From Antarctobacter heliothermus (GTDB taxonomy: Bacteria; Pseudomonadota; Alphaproteobacteria; Rhodobacterales; Rhodobacteraceae): 64,000 nt of DNA. Of the stretch, positions 59,693-64,000 are shown one piece after another. Under the pieces are notes generated by a model. The model was given only the letters and a program-made list of their open reading frames with translations, did no database searches and had not been told where the DNA came from. The stretch lies in contig NZ_FZON01000016.1 in the NCBI RefSeq assembly GCF_900188425.1, positions 16,009-80,008 on the forward strand, read 5' to 3'. A program made the position numbers and the translations under genes. Each line of letters opens with the position of its first letter. Position 1 is the stretch's first letter.

Positions 59693-59757
59693 GGGAACCT
59701 CATGTTGTTGTCGGGGGTCACGCCCCGGTATCATTTCTTCGCGTCAGGGCGCGGCGA

Positions 59758-60531
59758 TCAGCTCATCCACTGGCCGCCGTCGACATTATATGTCTGCGAC
59801 ACGATGTAATCGGCCTCGGGCGAGGCAAGGAACACCGCCATGCCCGACAGATCCGCAGGCAGCGCGTAGCGGCCCGCAGGCACACTGGCCTCGACCTCGC
59901 GCTTTTTCTGGCCGGGCGCCTTGCCTTCGAGCTTGGCAAACAGCGCGTCCACATGGACCCAATGTTCACCGTCCACCACACCGGGGGCGATGGCGTTCAC
60001 GTTGATGCCGTGCTTGATCAGGTTCAGCCCGGCGGACTGCGTCATCGAGATGACCGCCGCCTTGGTCGAGCAATAGACAAGCACCAAGGATTCACCACGA
60101 CGCCCCGCTTGGGACGCCATGTTGATGATCTTGCCGCCATGGCCCTGCGCGATCATCTGCCGCGCCGCTGCTTGCATGGTGAACAGCGTCCCGGCCACGT
60201 TGATCGCATACAGCCGGTCATAACTGTCGCGGGTGATGTCCACCGTTTCGGCGGCATCGAACACCGCCGCGTTGTTGACAAGGATGTCCAGTTTGCCGGC
60301 GTGGGACACCACCGACGCGATGGCCGCGTCGATGCTGTCCTGCCGGGAGACATCGATGTGAACCGCATAGGCCCCGCCGCCGATCTCGGCGGCGGTCTGC
60401 TCCGCCGCCTCCATGTTTATGTCGCCGATGGCAACCGTGGCCCCTTCGCGCACATAGGCCTCGGCAAATCCCCTGCCGATGCCGCGCGCGGCACCGGTGA
60501 TCAGGGCGGATTTTCCGGCAAGGCGTGTCAT
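59758..60531 (-). CDS. smoS: Sorbitol (L-iditol) dehydrogenase, short-chain type
   Basis: This 257-residue SDR enzyme has TGAARGIG near the N-terminus, NNAA and the catalytic S...YCSTK tetrad motif. The C-terminus is close to SmoS ([12 protein letters not shown]). It converts D-glucitol to D-fructose with NAD. It overlaps the ATPase stop by ATGA. Confidence 0.9.
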   Translation of the reverse strand: MTRLAGKSALITGAARGIGRGFAEAYVREGATVAIGDINMEAAEQTAAEIGGGAYAVHIDVSRQDSIDAAIASVVSHAGKLDILVNNAAVFDAAETVDITRDSYDRLYAINVAGTLFTMQAAARQMIAQGHGGKIINMASQAGRRGESLVLVYCSTKAAVISMTQSAGLNLIKHGINVNAIAPGVVDGEHWVHVDALFAKLEGKAPGQKKREVEASVPAGRYALPADLSGMAVFLASPEADYIVSQTYNVDGGQWMS

Positions 60532-61532
60532 GCCAGCCGCAGCCCCTCAGCATCAAAACGATGCAGGTGTTGCAGGTTCGGCGTCAGAAAGACCGTGTCG
60601 CCATGCGTCACCGGAATTTCCCCACCCACACGCACGGTCATCGGATCACAGCCCGGAACCCCGTGGACGTGGATGAACGTGTCCGATCCCAGGTGCTCGG
60701 CCACGCCGACGGTGCCCTGCCACAGGCCGTCGGTGGTGGAAACCTCCACATGCTCGGGGCGGATGCCGATGGTCTGCGCGTTGTGCTTGGTCGCCTCGGC
60801 GCCCTCAATGAGGTTCATCTTGGGCGAGCCGATGAAACCGGCAACAAACTTGTTGCGCGGCGCGCGGTACAGCTCCAGCGGGCTGCCGACCTGCTCGATC
60901 ACACCGGCCTGCAACACCACGATCTTGTCGGCCATTGTCATGGCTTCGACCTGATCATGGGTCACATAGACCATCGTGGTCGCCAGCTTCTTGTGCAGTT
61001 CGCTGATCTCCATCCGCATGCCGACGCGCAGCGCCGCATCCAGGTTGGACAGCGGTTCGTCGAACAGGAACGCCTCGGGTTCCCGCACAATGGCGCGGCC
61101 AATGGCGACCCGCTGACGCTGACCACCCGAAAGTTGCCCCGGACGGCGATCCAGATAGTCGGTCAGGTTCAGCGCCTTGGCCGCCGAGGCGATACGCTTG
61201 TCCTGCTCGGCCTGATCCATGCCCGCCATCCGCATCGGAAAGGCGATGTTCTTGCGCACCGTCATATGCGGGTACAGAGCATAAGACTGGAACACCATCG
61301 CCAGCTTGCGCTTGGCAGGGGGCAGCGATGTGGCGTCCTGACCGTCGATCTCGATCTTGCCGTCGGTCATGTCCTCCAGCCCGGCGATCAGCCGCAGGAG
61401 GGTGGATTTACCGCAGCCCGACGGGCCGACAAACACCACAAATTCGCCATCGTTGATTTCAAGATCTAGCGGCGGGATAACCGTCACGTCGCCAAAGGAT
61501 TTCTTGACCTGCTTGAGTTGAATACGTCCCAT
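60528..61532 (-). CDS. smoK: Polyol ABC importer ATP-binding protein
   Basis: This 334-residue ATPase has Walker [11 protein letters not shown]-loop [10 protein letters not shown], signature [15 protein letters not shown], Walker [12 protein letters not shown] and VTHD. A C-terminal TOBE/MalK regulatory domain follows ([10 protein letters not shown]). CUT1 family. Operon order E-F-G-K-S-mtlK identifies it as SmoK. Confidence 0.9.
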   Translation of the reverse strand: MGRIQLKQVKKSFGDVTVIPPLDLEINDGEFVVFVGPSGCGKSTLLRLIAGLEDMTDGKIEIDGQDATSLPPAKRKLAMVFQSYALYPHMTVRKNIAFPMRMAGMDQAEQDKRIASAAKALNLTDYLDRRPGQLSGGQRQRVAIGRAIVREPEAFLFDEPLSNLDAALRVGMRMEISELHKKLATTMVYVTHDQVEAMTMADKIVVLQAGVIEQVGSPLELYRAPRNKFVAGFIGSPKMNLIEGAEATKHNAQTIGIRPEHVEVSTTDGLWQGTVGVAEHLGSDTFIHVHGVPGCDPMTVRVGGEIPVTHGDTVFLTPNLQHLHRFDAEGLRLA

Positions 61533-61543
61533 GGGTCCCCCCC

Positions 61544-62374
61544 TTATTTCACTGCGCCGAAGGTCAAGCCCCGGACAAGTTGTTTCTGGCTGAACCAGCC
61601 CATGATCAGGATCGGCGCGATGGCCATGACAGAGGCCGCCGACAGTTTTGCGTAGAACAGTCCCTCGGGGCTGGAGTAGCTGGCGATAAAGGCCGTCAGC
61701 GGTGCCGCCTTGGCTGCCGTCAGGTTGAGCGTCCAGAATGCCTCGTTCCAGGCAAGGATGACGTTGAGCAACAGGGTCGAGGCGATGCCCGGCACTGCCA
61801 TTGGCGTCAGCACATACAGGATCTCTGACTTGAGCGTGGCTCCGTCCATCCGCGCCGCCTCAAGGATCTCACCGGGGATTTCCTTGAAGTAGGTGTAGAG
61901 CATCCAGACAATGATCGGCAGGTTGATCAGCATCAGGACAATGACCAGTCCGATCTGTGTATCCAGCCAGCCCAGTTTGATGAACAGCAGGTAGATCGGG
62001 TACAAAACGCCAACCGCAGGCAGCATCTTGGTCGAGAGCATCCAGAGCAGGATGTCCTTGGTCCGGGGCGAGGGCACAAAGGCCATCGACCAGGCGGCGG
62101 GGACCGCGATGATCACCCCCAGGATGGTCGACCCACCCGCGATGATGATCGAGTTCCACAGGAACCGCATGTAGTCCGACCGTTCCTGAACCACCGCGTA
62201 GTTTTCCAGCGTCCAGTCAAAGAACAGAAACACCGGGGGATCGCTGATCGCCTGAGCTTCGGTCTTGAAGCTGGTCAGGATCGTCCAGAGGATCGGGAAG
62301 AAGATCAGCAGACCGACACCCCATGCGAAGGCGGTATTGATTGCTTTGCGTTGCGTTGTGACAGCGCGTGCCAT
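61544..62374 (-). CDS. smoG: Polyol ABC importer permease SmoG-like
   Basis: This 276-residue permease has six spans and the MalG-type docking loop [20 protein letters not shown]. It starts 10 bases after smoF with a GGGGGA ribosome-binding sequence. Confidence 0.9.
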   Translation of the reverse strand: MARAVTTQRKAINTAFAWGVGLLIFFPILWTILTSFKTEAQAISDPPVFLFFDWTLENYAVVQERSDYMRFLWNSIIIAGGSTILGVIIAVPAAWSMAFVPSPRTKDILLWMLSTKMLPAVGVLYPIYLLFIKLGWLDTQIGLVIVLMLINLPIIVWMLYTYFKEIPGEILEAARMDGATLKSEILYVLTPMAVPGIASTLLLNVILAWNEAFWTLNLTAAKAAPLTAFIASYSSPEGLFYAKLSAASVMAIAPILIMGWFSQKQLVRGLTFGAVK

Positions 62375-62384
62375 GATGTCCCCC

Positions 62385-63251
62385 TCAGGTGTCCAGGTTC
62401 TTGCCGACGATGCGCATCAGGAAGAGCGCAACGATATTGGCGAGAATGATTGCGTAAACACCACCAGCAGATCCCAAACCGATGTTCTGGCTTTCCAGCA
62501 CACGCTGGAAGATCAGGTAGGTCAGCGTCTTGGTTCCGAAAGCACCGCCCGTGGTGACAAAGATCTCTGCAAAGATGGACAGCAGGAAAATCGTCTGGAT
62601 CAGGACCACAATGGTGATGGCGCGTCCCAGGTGGGGCAGGATGATGTGGTAAAAACGGGACACCGGCTTGGCGCCGTCGATCTCGGCGGCCTCCAGCTGC
62701 GAGCTGTCGAGCGACTGGATCGCGGTCAGCAGGATCAGCGTCGCAAAGGGCAGCCATTGCCAGCTGACGATCATGATGATCGATTCCAGCGACGCCTGAC
62801 TGAGCCATGATACTGGCTCTGCTCCGAAGAATTTCCACAGATGCGCGAACAACCCGTTCGTCGGATCCATGAACATGTTCTTCCAGACCAGCGCGGACAC
62901 GGTCGGCATCACGAAGAAGGGCGCGATCACAAGGATCCGAACAACCCCCTGTCCCCACATCGGCTGATCCAGCAGCATGGCCAGCAGTACGCCGAACACG
63001 ACAGTGATGATCAGAACGCCGCCGACGATGATCAGGGTGGTCATGACACTGGGCCAAAAGGCGCTGGAGGTCACGAAACGTACATAGTTGTCAAAGCCGG
63101 CCCATCCCAGGTCACCACCGCGCAGCGGCAGGTACTTTCGGAATGAGAACCACAGGGTCATGCTCAGCGGGACGAGCATCCAGACCAGAAGTAGAAAAAC
63201 CGCGGGGGCCATCATCAGACGGGCTGCGGATCGCGAGTGCTGGGTCGCCAT
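62385..63251 (-). CDS. smoF: Polyol ABC importer permease SmoF-like
   Basis: The start at 63251 (MATQHSRSAARLMM) is chosen because GGGAGGAGG lies just upstream. This 288-residue permease has six spans and the docking loop EAAEIDGAKPVSRFYHIILP. Confidence 0.9.
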   Translation of the reverse strand: MATQHSRSAARLMMAPAVFLLLVWMLVPLSMTLWFSFRKYLPLRGGDLGWAGFDNYVRFVTSSAFWPSVMTTLIIVGGVLIITVVFGVLLAMLLDQPMWGQGVVRILVIAPFFVMPTVSALVWKNMFMDPTNGLFAHLWKFFGAEPVSWLSQASLESIIMIVSWQWLPFATLILLTAIQSLDSSQLEAAEIDGAKPVSRFYHIILPHLGRAITIVVLIQTIFLLSIFAEIFVTTGGAFGTKTLTYLIFQRVLESQNIGLGSAGGVYAIILANIVALFLMRIVGKNLDT

Positions 63252-63328
63252 GGCGCGCCTCCTCCCTTGGCGACCAGGGGCCGCCATTTTCCATTCATGT
63301 CATCGGGTGAGTGGGGGTAGTTCTGTGT

Positions 63329-63360
63329 GTCCGGAGGGCGGTTGCCCCCGCCCTCCGGAC
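63329..63360 (-). other. Intercistronic hairpin between smoE and smoF
   Basis: Thirteen-base perfect arms (63329-63341 and 63348-63360) with a six-base loop in the 121-base gap after the binding-protein gene. No T-run. It probably stabilises smoE mRNA or limits read-through to the permease genes. Confidence 0.65.
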
Positions 63361-63372
63361 TGGGAGGATGCC

Positions 63373-64000
63373 TTAGTAACCTGCGGCTTCCATTGCGTCG
63401 ATCGTCAGGGCCTGCGCCTTTTCCAGCGCCTCTGCCACGGTCTGCTGACCGGCATAGACCGCCGAGAACTCCTGGCTCACGTCGGTTGCGATACCGGCGT
63501 ACTCGGGGATGGCGACGAACTGGACACCGACATAGGGAACCGGATCAACCGTCGGGTTGTTCGGGTCAGCGGCCAGGATCGAATCCAGGGTCTTCTGAGC
63601 AAAGGGAACCTTCTGGTACTCGGGGTTCTCATAGAGCGAGGTCCGGGCACCCGGAGGCACGTTTGCCCAACCTTCGTTGGCGGCAACCAGCTCAATGTAG
63701 TCTTTCGAGGTGGCCCATTCGATGAACTCTTTGGCTGCGGCTTCTTTCTGAGTACCGGCAGGGATGCCCAGCGCCCAAGCCCAGAGCCAGTTGGCCCGCT
63801 TTTCAACACCCTCGTGGTTCGGTGCCAGAGCAAAGCCGACCTTGTCGGCCACGGTCGAGTCGTCGGGGTTGGTCACAAAGGACGCCGCAACAGTCGCGTC
63901 GATCCACATGCCGCATTTGCCCTGCTGGAACAGCGACAGGTTTTCGTTGAAACCGTTGGTCGCGTATCCCGGAGGGCCCGCGTCGTTCATCAGGCCAACG
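63373..64000 (-). CDS. smoE: Polyol-binding protein SmoE, C-terminal part (N-terminus beyond the right edge)
   Basis: The frame is open to the right edge; 208 C-terminal residues are in the window. Visible features are NENLSLFQQGKCGMWIDATV, KEFIEWATSKDYIELVA and PPGARTSLYENPEYQKV, typical of CUT1 extracellular sugar/polyol-binding proteins. It is the first gene of the leftward polyol operon shown here. Confidence 0.88.
   Translation of the reverse strand, partial: VGLMNDAGPPGYATNGFNENLSLFQQGKCGMWIDATVAASFVTNPDDSTVADKVGFALAPNHEGVEKRANWLWAWALGIPAGTQKEAAAKEFIEWATSKDYIELVAANEGWANVPPGARTSLYENPEYQKVPFAQKTLDSILAADPNNPTVDPVPYVGVQFVAIPEYAGIATDVSQEFSAVYAGQQTVAEALEKAQALTIDAMEAAGY

Noticed and set aside
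1-64000. tRNA, rRNA, insertion sequence, prophage, CRISPR or integration-site signals
   Set aside because: I looked for transposase-like proteins, terminal repeats, spacer arrays and tRNA-like cloverleaf motifs and saw none. Codon and base composition look uniform, so no recent island is claimed.

Overview
The window reads as a stretch of chromosome (or large replicon) from a marine Rhodobacteraceae/Roseobacter-type alphaproteobacterium. The evidence is high GC, tightly packed operons with ATGA/TGATG start-stop overlaps, a smo-type polyol operon in the Rhodobacter order, a NasT/NasS nitrate operon, and TTAA-N7-TTAA (CtrA-type) sites. I see no tRNA, rRNA, IS element, prophage or CRISPR array.

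Region 1 (1-626): a leftward gene, cut by the window edge, whose protein runs into 8-residue Gly/Ser/Thr/Lys tandem repeats.

Region 2 (0.98-13.9 kb): a phosphorus-compound island. An inositol-monophosphatase family enzyme faces a leftward operon for a Na/Pi-transporter family protein, a Nudix hydrolase and an AfuABC-like ABC importer. A divergent DeoR regulator is followed by a PhnD-PhnC-PhnE-PhnE phosphonate-type importer and a HAD-IIA protein. I infer uptake and cytosolic dephosphorylation of organophosphates or phosphonates, with the Na/Pi protein balancing phosphate.

Region 3 (14.0-26.9 kb): a haem-membrane protein with an exported intradiol-dioxygenase-like partner, an RTX protein with three exact-length 93-residue repeats, then a rightward surface-polysaccharide operon (UDP-sugar dehydrogenase, SGNH-like/TPR protein, TPR-glycosyltransferase, UDP-glucuronate epimerase, KpsM/KpsT/KpsE-like export). 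CtrA-type sites lie before this operon and, less exactly, before the RTX gene.

Region 4 (27.0-41.2 kb): a catabolic cluster that looks dedicated to an N-methylated amine or betaine. It has a Rieske oxygenase, a TMADH/DgcA-like flavoprotein, a PLP decarboxylase, an M20 deacylase, RidA, DUF1028, a flavin monooxygenase, a nitrilase-family amidase, a polyamine-type ABC importer and a LysR regulator. Three TTAG-N7-CTAA inverted repeats, which fit the LysR T-N11-A rule, lie before its transcription units. This is the best candidate for a new, self-contained pathway.

Region 5 (41.3-56.3 kb): leftward nitrate assimilation in the order nasT-nasS-leader-nrtA-nrtB-nrtCD-GAF-nirB-nirD-nasA-trpD2-cysG, with an ANTAR-type antitermination leader before nrtA.

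Region 6 (56.5-64.0 kb): a flagellin gene, then a leftward polyol operon (smoE-F-G-K-S-mtlK order), with smoE cut by the right edge.
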